In this document: positions 33,286-45,521 of the stretch, in pieces
Layout: each line of letters begins with the position of its first letter
Numbering within the stretch: position 1 is the stretch's first letter
Assembly: GCA_017311315.1 (NCBI GenBank)
Contig: CM029666.1
Location: 32,312,749-32,376,748, forward strand
DNA: 64,000 bases
From: Dendrocalamus latiflorus
Lineage: Eukaryota; Streptophyta; Magnoliopsida; Poales; Poaceae
Direction of reading: 5' to 3'
Notes under the pieces: model-generated
Seen by the model: the letters and a program-made list of their open reading frames with translations, nothing else
What the model was told of the DNA's origin: nothing
Databases searched by the model: none
Program-made: the position numbers and the translations under genes

Positions 33286-33946
33286 CTCGGCCTGTCCTGT
33301 GCCCGCTTGCTGTCAAAATCTCAGCTGTTGTTGCATCAATTCGGAATTACATTCACGTGACCACTGAGAGGGCTCACATGGCATTTTATCACGTCCAGCT
33401 TGCCATACATACAAAGCAGACATCTGAATTCTGTCGCCCTCTACTCCCAGCTATATATCAAGATATCGCATGACTCAATGACTCTGACTGTCTATCTCAC
33501 TAAACAGCCACATTTTTTCCTTTTTTCCCTTAATGATGGTGTCCTATCCCTTGGTACGAACGAATTCCTATCAGCAATCGCGTCTTTTGTGTTGTTTCGT
33601 TGTGTTGCTGCTTTGTGTGTTAAAGAGGAAGGGGTGGTTAAGATGTAACTGTCAGTTTCTTTATTTTACGGAGAATATGAGCCGTGGTTTGTTATCTCGC
33701 TAGCCAGTTACTGGAACATTTCTGTCACTCGTGAAAGCAACTGACTTTGAAATATTTGAGGTGCGGCTTGTGCGCCTGAACGTCTATGTGTTGCGTGTCA
33801 TGGGAACTGGATAAGTTCCTTCACGTGTCAATCAGGCCAAAACCTCACCCGGCCTCAGGAAGTAAAGGGTAAGCTACTTTGTCGCTTTCCCTGTAACTTT
33901 TTTTTAAACACACCCAATACAACACATAAACGTCCACACACACGCA
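33286..33946. other. Unassigned sequence
   Basis: No clear gene. A frame at 33400-33648 (82 codons) has no recognisable motif. At the right edge the sequence becomes CA-rich (ACACACACGCA), part of which was duplicated by the hAT insertion that follows. Confidence 0.3.
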
Positions 33947-35016
33947 CAGTGGCGGAGCCAGAAGTTTTAGGAAGCCTGGGCGAGCCGCCGAGCCTAACTA
34001 AGATAACTATATACTAACATATATATATATATATATACTGTTGTCTTGTCATCAAATATGATAGCAAAAAAGTTTCTATAAAATATGATCCAACACACAT
34101 ATAAAAGTCTAAATATGAAAAAGATAGAAGCGACAATCAGTAGATAATTTGAGTACCTTGTCTTTTAAATATCCAATGCACTAATTGCGCCTACGAGGCA
34201 AATTCATTTTTCGATGCTTCATGTCTTGAAATCGTCGAATAATGGTGGCATCATCAAGGGCCTTAAATATCTCCCGCTCGGTGTAGCAAACCATCAAGTC
34301 GTTGAACTAATCATCAGCTATCTTGTTGCGCAGCTTAGACTTGATTATTTTCATCGCTAAGAAAACTCTTTCAACTGATGCGGTTGACACCGGCAATAAG
34401 AGTGCCAACTCAATGAGTTTGTACACCAATGGAAACACCCTACCAGCTTGCCGGTGAGTAGCGACGGTGGACGGCTTGCCGGCGAGACTGCGCCGGATGC
34501 AGGACGCCAGGACTGCTCACCATGCAAATATGCAATCACACAAAGGATTCACGAGCACATGTACTAATTGTCAAATTAAGGAATGAGGAATCCAGGAAGG
34601 CTGGAAGAAAGGAAGGAGACGAGGAAGTAATCATGCTCATGCATGCATGGAACAATCAGCCAACTACTGTATTACCAGGACGGCTTGCAAGTTGCAACGG
34701 CGCGCTGAGGCGTGCGGCTGTCGGCGTCGCGGCGCGTTGAGAACTTGAGATTGGGAGATGAGCAGACTAGCAGTCACCGCCGGGCGCCGGTTGGTATGCC
34801 TTCCGTGGGCCGTGGGCTAATTTCATTAGGCCAAAATCAGCAACAGAAAACTCCCGCCCGGCCTGCTCTGGTTTGCCGCTTGCTAACTATTGCTTGCCCG
34901 GGTAATCAACCTAATCACTGCTATTATACACCATAATACACAATTAGGAAGCCTGCGCTGGTTGGCGTGAAGCCCGGGCAGCCGCCCCCCCTGCCCGGGA
35001 GGTAAATCCGCCACTG
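33947..35016 (-). mobile_element. hAT deletion derivative, 1070 bp, perfect 8-bp TSD CACACGCA
   Basis: The ends are CAGTGGCGGAGCCAG at the left and the reverse complement CAGTGGCGGATTTACC at the right. CACACGCA is repeated exactly outside both (33939-33946 and 35017-35024). An 8-bp duplication plus CAGTGGCGGA ends is diagnostic of hAT. It retains the end of a transposase gene on the minus strand and lacks the rest, so it is non-autonomous. The same terminal decamer closes the 3.9-kb element at 50865, whose transposase end is similar, so both belong to one family. Confidence 0.92.
34190..34440 (-). pseudogene. hAT transposase C-terminal dimerisation fragment
   Basis: The minus strand reads LIELALLLPVSTASVERVF, then AMKIIKSKLRNKI, a stop, then LMVCYTEREIFKALDDATII and RRFQDMKHRKMNLP. 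The LALLLPV-ST-x-SVER-F core followed by a KS-LRN-M stretch is the hAT C-terminal dimerisation domain that holds transposase oligomers together. A stop interrupts it (after KIADD). The remainder of the protein, including zinc finger and catalytic core, is absent. The fragment aligns by eye with 50222-50440 in the larger element. Confidence 0.85.
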
Positions 35017-36936
35017 CACACGCACATCACCGTACACACGCACTCACACACACAACGCCTACAGAAGATTGGACGAACGGAACTTGACGAAGAAATGACG
35101 AAGTCACCACCGGCGCCTCACTTGCGACGGGCATGTCGCCCCCACTAAAAGAAAATCCTCTTAAATGAGACACGTAGAGTCAAACCTGGGGTTTTAACTC
35201 CGGTCGGCTAGGGTACAACCACCTCCATTAGTCACCCAAGCAAGGCTTAGTTCTCTTCCCTGTAATATTATTGTCTCTGCATTAGATAAAGATATCCCTA
35301 TTTTCATTATACTATTTGCATCTTTGAGTTGTACTCCTTCCCATTACAAATATTCATATCATTTTGGGATCCATACAATTAAACTTTTGAAACTTTTACT
35401 ATTGATACATGAAAATTATTTGTATAGATTTGTCTCTGAAAATACTTACATATTATTATAGTTTTATTGGTTATATAAATATATTTAATATAAATTAGTA
35501 GTCAAAGTTATGTTTTAGAGACCATATCGATATATAAAATGATATATGTATTTGTGACTTTATGTACCAGCATATGAAAAAGAGCTTTATTCATAGTTGT
35601 CTTGGATAAAACTTGTATGACAAAAACGACATTGGCTAACAAAAACATAAAAGAACAATAGCAAGCTCTTTTTATAATATCCACAAGAAACTAAGGAAGC
35701 GGCAACTATCGTACATACGACTGTATTTATACACTTTACTACAAAATTATCGCTATTTACGTACAAGTGGAGAGCAAGGAGAAATGACACAATACGATAG
35801 AAAAAAAAAAGACACAAAAGGTTGTATGCACGACTGCTATTGCAAAAACACGAATAAAACAGACAAACAAAAGAGGAAAAAAATAATAACGAAAGAAACA
35901 CTACTGTTGGTGTTCACCGCTTGCTGCCGCACCACTCTGGCAAATACAAGATCATGCGATTATGGAACTATTCACATAAATAGCATAACCTTCCCGTAAA
36001 AAATAGCATTATAGTCACTTTTTTCAAATTTAGCCTCCAAATACTTATTTTTGTAAAAATATTTCTGTCCCCGAGCTCGACAGGTGACACGAGCTACATG
36101 CCATGCCACCGGAGCTCGATAGAAGCTAGCGATCGCTGCAGGGAATTAGGCAACACAGTAGTGGTGGCGCCCACGATGCTGTTGAGCCCCCTGGCTCGCC
36201 AGGGTACCATCTCCTGCCGAGCAGTGGGAGCTTGGTAGGTGGGCAAGCTCAGCAGGGGTTAGGGGTAGGGGGAATGGTAGGGTAGGGAGGAATCTTCGGG
36301 CAGCCTACGTCAATGACGCAAAGCAACGCTTGATTCCCATCACATTTGGCAGGGATTCCTCGGCCCTCTGCGCCCACGTGCACCAGTGTGGGGATGTCAA
36401 TCGCGGATACCCTCCCACGCGCATAAAATGGGTGCCTCGTTCTCTGCCCTCTCATGCAAAGCTACGCAGAATTTATTTCCTACTGAGCAAGAGAGCAACG
36501 AGTGAGAAGAAAGAAAGAGAGACTAAAATGGGAGTTTGTAACAGTTTTTCGAGGTGGTTTTGTCACAGTTGGACAGGTGAAGACCTTTAAGAAAAGGTAT
36601 AATTCATTCATATGCGAGGAATGTGCTTAATATGTCATTAGCATTTTATTAACGTAACAGTGGTTTGGTAGTGTGGAATGCGCTTGGTAACGATGTTTAG
36701 TTGGCATGTGTGTTTTTGTAATTAGCCATGTTTAGGATGTATTAGTGGCGATAATGATTATTTTTTTGGTAAATAGCTGAAGAAATACATGCTGTTATTT
36801 TTAGTGTTGCTAGTGCATTCGCAATTTAGGAAATATGTATGTAAGTCTGCATGCACATATTTATGGCTCTTTTGCAATTAAAAAAGTATAGAAAATATTG
36901 CCAGGATTGTAGAAGTACGCACTATTAGTTGTAGTA
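35017..36936. other. Unassigned sequence; possible small elements only
   Basis: 35331-35560 begins TACTCCTTCCCATTAC and resembles Stowaway-like MITEs, but the right terminus was not found. 35100-35250 contains GTCGGCTAGGGTACAACC, a tRNA-like tail of uncertain meaning. 36060-36260 has repeated GAGCTCG motifs resembling parts of grass LTRs. Near 36425 CATAAAATGGG could be a TATA box, but no gene follows. Frames at 35587-35901 (minus; Phe-, Leu- and Cys-rich) and 36330-36590 have no recognisable domain. Confidence 0.3.
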
Positions 36937-37030
36937 TATGTGTGTACATATGTATGTATATGCAAGTGTACCTGTATACATGCTATGTGTGTACATATGT
37001 ATGTATATTCATGTGTACCTGTATACATGC
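36937..37030 (+). repeat. Tandem duplication of 47 bp
   Basis: TATGTGTGTACATATGTATG at 36937 is repeated at 36984; the two 47-bp units differ only near the middle (ATATGCAAGTG versus ATATTCATGTG). Both are rich in TGTA and TACATG. Confidence 0.85.
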
Positions 37031-37439
37031 ATATAAGCACACGATCGTAGGCATAATTGGTAGCTTAGCTATACATGTGTGCATGACTATTCTAGGTTAT
37101 TCTAGGATATATTTAGCATCGTTAGACACCGACACATTCTTTTGTGTATTGCAAGGAATGGTTGTCAGTGACGGTCATGAGCGTAGTATGTTGCTGGACC
37201 CATCTTAGGAACATCATTGTCGGGCGTGGGAGAGTGGTGATGGACCACCCCCCCCCCCTTTGTTCTTTGGGGACCATGGGAAGACTGGCATCTCGACGAT
37301 CGGTACGTTCCATTTCTACAGTGGGCTGGGTTGCTGCCTATAGTAATGATGATGCACATTAGGCACTCATTCGTGTTGGACTCGCTGCTTCTGTCGATGT
37401 TCGTTGACCGATCAAGACCAGAGACCACACATTAATGAA
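37031..37439. other. Unassigned sequence with a C homopolymer
   Basis: Contains CACCCCCCCCCC near 37248 within 'GATGGACCACC'. Frames on both strands (37144-37362 plus, 37165-37428 minus) overlap without a recognisable domain. It may be a decayed transposon gene, but I cannot name it. Confidence 0.3.
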
Positions 37440-37883
37440 TAAAATGTAGCAACTTTATTTCATTCATGCTCTATCTTATTCCATGCATCTTGATGACCCT
37501 ATTGTCAAAAAGCATATCTAGAGCATGATTTGGAGTTTTTGTATGAATTCTTACTAAGTTGGAGCTTTTATGTCTTGCTGTAATTCTCTTGATCATCTGA
37601 TCTCCTCTCACCATGACTAAGCTCAAATAAAACAATTGTTCTTTCATATAGACCAAGAGTGAGATTTCTAGATTCCTTTGGTGGATCTGAAGCTTTTTGT
37701 GGAAAACTTACCTTTTTTAATAGCTTCACTACATTTCTACATCATATAATCAGTTTCAATCTTTGCATTCCTCTTGTGATCATTTTGAGCCTCTCTTTAC
37801 AAAATTATCTCTTTCACTTCTAAAATTACCTCATATTTGTGTTTTTGATAAATTGCTAATGGGTTCATCAAGGAGGAGATTGA
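37440..37883 (+). mobile_element. 3' internal end and polypurine tract of an old Copia element
   Basis: T-rich non-coding sequence that ends in 'GTTCATCAAGGAGGAGAT', the counterpart of the tract ending at 18715. It is followed at once by an LTR start, TGAATGACCATG. Order and motif match the end of a SIRE-like element. Confidence 0.6.
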
Positions 37884-38280
37884 ATGACCATGTAAAAAGG
37901 TTCAGAATAGTGTTTGACAAACCATTGAAAGTTTTGTTGAGTGGATATTTGATTTTGCAAAGATTGCATTTGGTTTGGATTGGTTCCGGAATTTTTCAGG
38001 CAAACCGGTCAGACCACTAGGAACGGTATGGCCGCAACGGTCATATCGTTGACCGGTAGTACTATGGAGGTCTAATTATAGGACGATAGTACCATGGATT
38101 ACTTGCTAATTGCAAATTTTCTAGAGTGGTCCAGTTGTGGTGAGCAGTAGTACTGGCCTGTGATGGGCGGTAGTACCGGTCCAAATGGAAATTTCTTGAA
38201 TTTTGGGAATATGGTTTTGGATTATGTTTGGGTAGTGCATTAATATTGTATGAAGAAAGTTTTAACTAATGTGAGTCAAG
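37884..38280 (+). mobile_element. LTR fragment of an old Copia element, fused to pol
   Basis: Begins TGAATGACCATG after the polypurine tract. It contains several GGTAGTACCG or GTAGTACTGG motifs (38056, 38147, 38168), also typical of the LTR at 63.0-63.3 kb. After roughly 400 bp the sequence passes directly into the middle of pol, so the rest of the LTR, gag, protease and integrase are deleted. Since one LTR lies between a 3' tail and a pol gene, two elements once stood in tandem or shared this LTR. Confidence 0.55.
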
Positions 38281-39928
38281 TTGTGAAGAACTTATGCCTA
38301 AAAATGATTTCATGGTTGGAGAGCCTGCTTCCACTGCTCCAGCTTTAGCAGAGTAGCCTCCTTTTACCTTCGCTGGTGCTTTAAGTGACTCTGCTCCTAC
38401 CTCCATAGCCCATGAGATAGATGTCACATCTACACCAGGACATTCTCTTCATATTCGGTGGTGACACTATCAAGAGCAGATGATTGGGGATCTCTATGAG
38501 CAAGTTACTCACTCCAGCTTTATCTCTCTAGATTCTCATGTATATTTTGGTTTTGTTGTGTCTTTTGAACCCTGAGATGTCACCCATGTTTTATCTTATT
38601 CCTTTTGGGTCAATGCCATACATGAAGAGCTTGAGAACTATGAAAGAAACCAAGTCTAGACCTTAGTTGAACCTCCTCCTAATCATAATGTAATTGGAAC
38701 AAAATGGGTTTTCAAAAATAAGCAAAGTGAGGTTGAGTTGGTACTTTGTAATAAGGCTAAGTTTGTAGCTCAAGATTTTTGTCAAGTAGAAGGTTTAGAC
38801 TTTGAAGAGACCTTTTGACCTATAGCTAAGTTAGAAGCCATTCATATATTACTACCCTTTGCGACGTCTAAGAGCTTTAAACTTTTTTAAATGGATGTGA
38901 AGAGTGTTTTTCTAAATGGTTTCATAGAAGAAGAGTACTATATCAAGCAGCCTCCTGGTTTTAAAAATTCCAAGTTCCCAAACCATATGTGTAAGCTATC
39001 TAAAGCCTTGTACTTAAGTATGGTTTTAAAGCAAGCCTCTAGAGCTTGGTGTGATGGACTTAAGAGTTTTCTCCTTAAGAATAATTTCAAAATAAAAATA
39101 GTAGATAAAACCTTATTCACTCTTAGGCATAGCAGTGGCTTCTTACTTGTTCAGATTTATTTGGATGATATTATATTCGGTGCTTTTTCTCATGCTTTGG
39201 TGTCCAGATGTTTAGATTCTATGAGAAGAGAATTCAAAATGAGTATGATGGGCAGACTAACTTTCTTCTTCGGTCTTCAAATCAAGCAACTAAAGGAAGG
39301 GATATTCATTCATCAATGCAAGTACACAAAGGAAGGAGTACCATAGTATGATCAACATGGGAAGCAACAAGTCATTATCTACTCTAATTGCTACTTCTAT
39401 CGTGTTGGATCCTAATGAGGATGAAGACCTTGTGGACCAGAAGGAGTACCTCAGCGTGTCTGTGCGTTTGATTTCAAGCTTTCCCTCGTGCCTCACATCA
39501 TCAGGCAATGCGTAGCATCATTATGTTATTTTAGGACACTCTTGACTTTGGACTCTAGTATTCTTTTTATTCTGCACTTTCACTTCGACCTTTTTCTGAT
39601 GTTGATTTTATGGGGTGTAGGATAGATAGAAACAGTACTTCTGGCACCTGCTATTTCCTAGGCACATATGTTATCTCTTGGTCATTTAGGAAGCAGTTCT
39701 CTATTGCACAGTCCATTGCTGAAGTGAGGTATGTATCTGCTGCTAGTAGTTGCTCTCAGTTTCTCTAGATCTTATCTACTCTACGGGATTATGAATTGGT
39801 CTTAAATAGTGTTTCCCTCTTCTGTGATAACACTAGTGTCATAAATATTGCTAAAAACCCAGTGCAACACTCTAGGACCAAACACATTGACATTAGATAC
39901 CATTTTTTAGCGACTATGTAAAGAAGGG
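38281..39928 (+). pseudogene. pol: Degraded Copia pol: reverse transcriptase to RNase H
   Basis: Colinear with 15240-16900 of the young element. Blocks in order: QEQMIGDLYEQVTHSS, VNAIHEELENYERN, VIGTKWVFKNKQSEV, DVKSVFLNGFIEEEYY, KALY and LKQASRAW with a four-codon insertion between them, and the catalytic YLDDIIFG near 39157. GRLTFFFGLQIKQ follows, and an RNase H part with STSGTCYF and FCDNTSVINIAKNPVQHSRTK. At least six stops interrupt it (for example within ETF-PIAK and KLF-MDVK), with frameshifts after 39346. It stops at 39928, where a Gypsy-type LTR is inserted. The number of lesions makes it much older than the 8826 element. Confidence 0.85.
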
Positions 39929-42900
39929 TGTAACATCCTGAAAATCCTAAGGAATATAAAAATGAGGGTAACTTAAAAATTCCTACATGCCACCATGCTC
40001 TAGCATCTCTGGTGAGCTTCTTTTCTCGACCCCGCCTCAATGCGGCTTACCTCTCCTTTTCACCACCAATGAGATCTCCGACGCTAGCTTCTTCCACTTC
40101 TCATGAACCATTCTTCCACTCAAGAACCCAATTGGTAATCAGAAATCTATAGAACCAAGTTGTTAATCGGTAGTTGTAAGACATGATCATAATCGTAAGT
40201 TATAGTACCCGGTCGATAATTGTAAATTTTGAGCAATTTAAAACTTTTATTTGCATCTTACCGGTATTTAAATTTTTGGTCCAAAATCTTAGTTGGGTTT
40301 TTCTGAGTTTTGTGCTGAGCAAATAAATAAATACAAAATAATTTAAACGACGTTTAACCCTGACAACAAAAAATTCACTGTAATTCACTAAATCAAAGTC
40401 TTACTCAAAGATCAGAAATAGATAGAAATAATAATTAAGGCCAAGAAATTATTTTTGATATAGCTCAATCATCATACAAAAAGGAAGGAGAGTATGATCT
40501 AAAAATTTAAATAAAGATGGGTGAGTTCGACTCTAAAAAAGTAATTCAAAAATATATTTATAGAATCAAAACATAGTTTATAGATTAGTTAAAGGGAAAT
40601 AGTTGAATTAAAAGTACAACTCAAATATACATATACATATATATATCTACATACATAAATTATACAACTAAATTCAAGACTAGTCTTAACACTAGAGCTA
40701 AAATTCAAATTTTGAAAATCATGCAAAACTTAAAATTAATAAATCTTAAGGTAAGTTTAAATTTAAAATTCAAATTTCAATATTTGGCTTGAGCCCTTCA
40801 TTTCCTGTTTTTCTCTCCTTTTTACTTTTTCCCACTCACTTACTTGTGGGCCCAGCCCCATTTCCTCTCTCTCTCTTCCCCTCCTTCTCTCTGCACGTGG
40901 GCCCACCATCCCTTTTTCTGTCTTCTCCCTCCTCCCGTTCTCTTCTTTCTCTTTGCCCCACGTGCGTTCCTCCATCCTCCTTGCGTCACCCGGCCCCGCT
41001 CTCCCTGTGCGCCCGTCGCCCCCGCGTCAGCTGCACCTGCCCCTACCTGCCTCTGGTCCCACCTATGTGCGCACGTCGCTGAACCACTCCCTGCCCATGC
41101 CCTGCCACTCTTCCACGCCGGCGCTGCCACCCCGAGCCCACCTCGCCGCTGGCCGCTTTGAGCTGCCGCCCGCCCACCTCGCCGCCGCTCTGGCCAACAC
41201 GCCGCCAATAATAGCTTCCCCATGCTCTGCGCCACCCATTTTGCGGGTCACCGCTTCCTCTCCAGCCATTGCTCGCCGCCGGCAAGGCAGCTCTCCGCCG
41301 GTGCGACACTCCTCTGTTTTGCTCAGCTACATCGTAGCCTTATCTAATTTGCTGCTTCTGTTTCATCAGCCTAGGCCTTTGGCCCATTTGGCTAACAGCG
41401 CGCGCATTAAAGGCTAGCTACCCCCCTCAGGTCTTGAGTTCGATCCTGCCGACCGCACCTTTTTCCATTTTATTTTATTTCAATTTTTGTAACTCATTTT
41501 AATTAGTAAAAATTAAGGAAAATTTGAGAATAATTTAGAGAAGCTAATAAATTTTATTAGGATGTAAATGAGATTATTTAAGATTTAAATTTGGATTAGT
41601 TATCATATATGAATAATTAATATGTTTTGCATAAATGAATTAAAAGACTAATTATTAATTAGGGCATTAGTAAAAGAAGGTTATGCTTAATGACCAAGGT
41701 TAATACGGATCTCAATTAAAAATACATTCATGTTAAAGTTAAGAAAAATAAATTGGAAGTTATATTAAGACTATAACAACAAGGCTTTAAAATAAAGGAT
41801 TACCCTTAATAGTAATTAAAAATGTATGCCCTAATATTTAAAATGCCGCCAGTAAATGAATCTCAACGGTATATATAGTCAACAATGGTAGTGAAATAAA
41901 GTTATGTGTAGCAGACTCGATCCTATGTAAATAGAAGCTAACTGAGATTAAGTTATGCCAGATGTCAGATAAAAGAACAAAATATAAAAGACAGTTGACT
42001 CTCAGAGTACTTTTAATTAAAAAGATAATAATTAGGTATCAGAATATATTGCCCTTGGAATATCGGACATTGGAATAATATCGCCAACGAATAATTTGAT
42101 GGATAATGTAATATTATGACTAACAGTCGCAAATGAGTAGTAAATAAGAATATACTAAAAATTTACTATTAAAAAACATCAATTAGATAATTAAATACCC
42201 CCATGCTTCCATGAGTTATTGAAATAATCATTTGGTGAATAATCTGAATAATTGGTAAATAGATTTCCCTAAAATACCACCACTTAAATTGCTAGGAATA
42301 TAGACTCTAAAGATTAATTCAATAAACTAAACATACACATCTATTCGTAGGTCTAACCTGACACAAGGAACTTTCTTAATAAATATAAAAGAAGTTATTA
42401 AATAAAAGACCAACCCATGGTATTCTACTGTCGGCTATACCCAGCCATCCTCGAACCAAAAGAGAAATATTTCTGTGAATATTCCTATATCTCGAACCCT
42501 CCTTGACACCCGTCTCGGCGGATTTCCCGGTTATCATTTCCTCACTTTGCTCAAGCTCTGCTGACTCTGTTAACACTCCGCACCCCATCGACCTTGCCTC
42601 AAATCACCCCAAATCACCCATTAACTCATAATAAAACTAAGTGGAGTTTATTTGGATTTATCGGGACTTTTTGAGTTATTGCATTTATTTGGATTCAGTT
42701 GTTTAGCGCGTGATTAGAAATTGGAGTCCTGAAGAATTAGTAGATCAAGAAAGGCCAAGATCGAGGTAAAGATAAAGACCAAAAGCCCAGGACCTTCAAA
42801 TTAGAAAGCGTTGAGTGAGCTTAAGACCGTGGTAAACCGCACAAGGCGAGTCAATACTTTGATCATATTGAACCTACATTTCCTGCAATTTACTTTCGTT

Positions 42901-43936
42901 TTTAAATTATCAAATTGCATGCTATTACTTCACATGCAAATTATGTTGCTTTATGAATTCTAGTTACTTGCCCATTAATTAGATTATTAATATTACCCTC
43001 TGTTGGAACATTTGAGTACTTGAACCTCGTCACCCTAGCAAAAATACAATTGTAAAACTTTCAAAAATAAGTCCGTAATTATACGCCATGCTTAGCACTG
43101 CTTAGATAATCAGGGCACAACAATGTCCAAGCATCACTTTCAATTATGAACAACTGAATTTTGGGAAGTCATGGTGGTAATGACTGGTATATGTTGGTAT
43201 GATTATTTTATATTTCCAAAATCCCCAACTTGCTTAAATGTCTGGGCGGATGGTTCGAGGGTGTGAGTGGGGCAGTGGAAGCACAAAGTGGATAGTGGTA
43301 GAACCGCCCAGATACCACTAAGGACTAAACCTTGTCATGACCTCCTATGTAAAACAGTACAACCACAAGTCTGCAAAGTGCAACTTGGCTAAGTAAATTT
43401 ATTGAAACCCCCGTACTCATCTCACCGGTAGTGGAAAGAAGCGGATACGCAAGGGCAAGGGGAGGCCTAAAGGGACACCAAGTGGAGGGTGAGGTAACTA
43501 GCCGTACTAGCGTTGCGGGGAGTGTAGCCCAACTGCGCTAGTAGACATGGTTACATCCCGTGCATAGTATGGAACCCACCGCAAGTGGGAGCAGCCCATA
43601 GGGTGAGATGACAAAAGGGGCTAGTTACTTTGAAAAGTCACTATGATGGTCTACTCAGCCACGTGACTAAGGAATCGTGTGGGGAAACGAGCGGATTGCC
43701 TCTTGTGGTGAAAGTGTACAAACTCTGCAGAGTCAAAACTATTCGAATAGCCGTGCCCACGGTCATGGGCGGACATGGGAACTTAACCAGATATAGTTCT
43801 ATTTCAAAAACAACTTTGTGGGTGGAATTGGAAAAGTGAGGGCAGTGGAAAGCCCAGATTTGAGTTGTCCTAGGTGTCGTCCCAATGGTAATGTAAGCGA
43901 TTATAACGCTGAAATGTTAGCATATGGTGCTAGCAA
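39929..43936 (+). mobile_element. Gypsy (Tekay/Del-like) LTR inserted in the old Copia element
   Basis: It begins TGTAACATCCTGAAAATCC directly after AAGGG inside the Copia RNase H. AT-rich sequence to 40790 is followed by a C-rich part (40840-41390), the tRNA-like module (41395-41460), an AT-rich kilobase, and the conserved block from 'GGCGAGTCAATACTTTGATC' (42845) through 'ACTATTCGAATAGCC' (43738). It breaks off at GTTAGCATATGGTGCTAGCA; the other copies continue some 500 bp further, so the 3' end and duplication were deleted. Copia-like sequence, GACATAGTAC, appears to resume directly afterwards. Overlapping frames in 40789-41417 are composition artefacts. Confidence 0.7.
41395..41460 (+). 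repeat. tRNA-like module within the Gypsy-type LTR
   Basis: GGCTAACAGCGCGCGCATTA is followed about 40 bp later by GTCTTGAGTTCGATCCTGCC (B box-like) and then CACCTTTTTCC. It stands at the same position as 22155-22235 in the other LTR copy, directly before the AT-rich part. It is not a convincing tRNA gene. Confidence 0.45.
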
Positions 43937-45295
43937 AGACATAGTACGCTGCCATGGAGAGATTTATCGACATGTGGCAAGCCAGTAGTGCATCTACACT
44001 TGGCAAGTATGGTGATTGCTTGCAAGAAAAGATAAAGACCGGGTCAAGAAAACGTATTTTTGTAAGTTGACCAAAATACTAAAACTATCTTGAACCAAAA
44101 CTGCGGTGCTTGTGTAGCACATAGGAAAGTGGTTTGGGTCAAGGATAAGCTGAGAATATTAAGTTGGATCAAAGGCTAATGACTTAGCGGATTTGGATTT
44201 ATGTGCTTTGAAAAATGTGCATATGTGTAGTGTATAAGTAAAACATGTGTTATGTGGGGTTAACAAGTTTTCTCTATTTGTACTAAATGGATAATATCAA
44301 TTAGAGCTACTGGGGCTAGTTGCCTTGTCTATTTAACGGGTTTGGATGGAGACCATTCTTGCTTTACTCTGTTGTAGTGTTAGGGTTTAAGAAGGGTGAG
44401 TGTTGTGGTGTGATCTCTTATCCACCAAGTAGAGTGGTTGTAAAAGTTTCATCCTCATATAGCAATATATCAACTTTATTCATTACTCATAGATCTCTCT
44501 TGTTTTAGTTGATTTGCTCTTGATTTGGTTAGTTTTAATCTTCTCTCTCGCTTTTTTTATCTTGCTTGATACCAAGGGCGAGAAAGTAATAGAGATATAT
44601 CTTGGAAATCAATTCTCATCTATCAGTCATCAGGTTTGGTAAGTTCTTGAAGTTGCCCGATTTTTGTTTGATTTGGTCTCTTCGAGTGATTTCTTAGTTT
44701 AGTTGTTTTTTCATCTATTCCTTAGGTGTTCTAGCTTGTTGTGACATGTGGAAATGCATTTAGAGTCATCTTGACTATCATTCACCTACGAGCAAGTCTA
44801 TTCACCATTTTTTGTTTTTATCCAATTTTAGTGTAATCTTCCTTCAAACCGAAAAATATCACAACAATGATGACAATTTCTCGATTATTAGTTAGAATAT
44901 GTTCGCAACATCCTATAGAAGGTGCATGTCAAGTTTCAATTCATTTAGATCTACGAGTCAAAGTTATAAACATTCTTGGTTTGAAATAGCATTGTTTTTA
45001 CTGTTCAGCCTTTACTGTTCACCAGTATGACCAATAGGGTTTTGAATTTCTCAGGTCTTTAGTTTATTGATTTGCTGGCTTTTATGTCGACTTTACATCA
45101 TAAATCTTTATAGCTCTATAACTATCAGATTAAAAGATCGGCGAATACTTAGAGAAAAATTTGAATGTATAATTCACCTTCCTCTGTTGCTATACATGTC
45201 CTATATTTTGTTTCGTAGGACCAAATTGAGCATAATGTTACATGCTACTCTTCAAAGAAACCGGATTTGACTGCGCCTTAATTCGTCGATCGGAA
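43937..45295 (+). mobile_element. Copia LTR-like remnant right of the Gypsy insertion
   Basis: 43938-43975 resembles the RNase H sequence that should follow the insertion (GACATAGT then GGAGAG). From about 44726 to 44990 it aligns with 1048-1290 of the LTR at the window start ('TTGTGACATGTGG', 'TAGAGTCATCTTGACTATCA'), then with 1660-1760 at lower identity. A possible TATA-like sequence, GTCTATTTAACGGG, lies at 44326. Ends are not resolved, so whether this is the 3' LTR of the same Copia element or a separate copy is open. The short frames (44320-44508, 45067-45270) are LTR sequence. Confidence 0.5.
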
Positions 45296-45314
45296 CTCGC
45301 TGTTTGACACCGTT

Positions 45315-45521
45315 TTGTTTCTTGTCTTTCTCACTTTAGCACTGCACTTCTATCAATCCTGCACAGGGGCATTCAGGCTGGCTGACAAAACAGCACCGCT
45401 GGATGTCTGCTTCATCAAACTGGCAGCCTCCCTCAGCAAACAGGGCACTCCTGCATCCGTTCAGTTCATGTCGAAAGTCAAGGCCGGTACAGCTTGCCTG
45501 GGACAACTCTGCTTATGTTAA
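45315..45521 (+). CDS. Exon-like open frame of unknown product
   Basis: A 68-codon frame ending TGA or TAA-proximal at 45521, preceded by a pyrimidine-rich run (TTTCTTGTCTTTCTCACTTTAG) that could be a splice acceptor near 45340. Residues include LADKTAPLDVCFIKLAAS and SVQFMSKVKAGTA. Base composition is GC-richer than the surroundings and codon-like, so it could be an exon of a host gene, continued by 46122-46165. I do not recognise the protein, and an alternative register of the same segment is also open. Confidence 0.25.
   Translation: MFLVFLTLALHFYQSCTGAFRLADKTAPLDVCFIKLAASLSKQGTPASVQFMSKVKAGTACLGQLCLC

Noticed and set aside
35784..35999. Lys-rich 71-codon frame
   Set aside because: Generated by A-rich runs; the opposite strand is open too (35587-35901).
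40789..41417. Overlapping Ser-, Pro- and Ala-rich frames (up to 154 codons) and Gly-, Arg-rich frames on the other strand
   Set aside because: They fall in the GC-rich part of a Gypsy-type LTR and appear in multiple frames on both strands.
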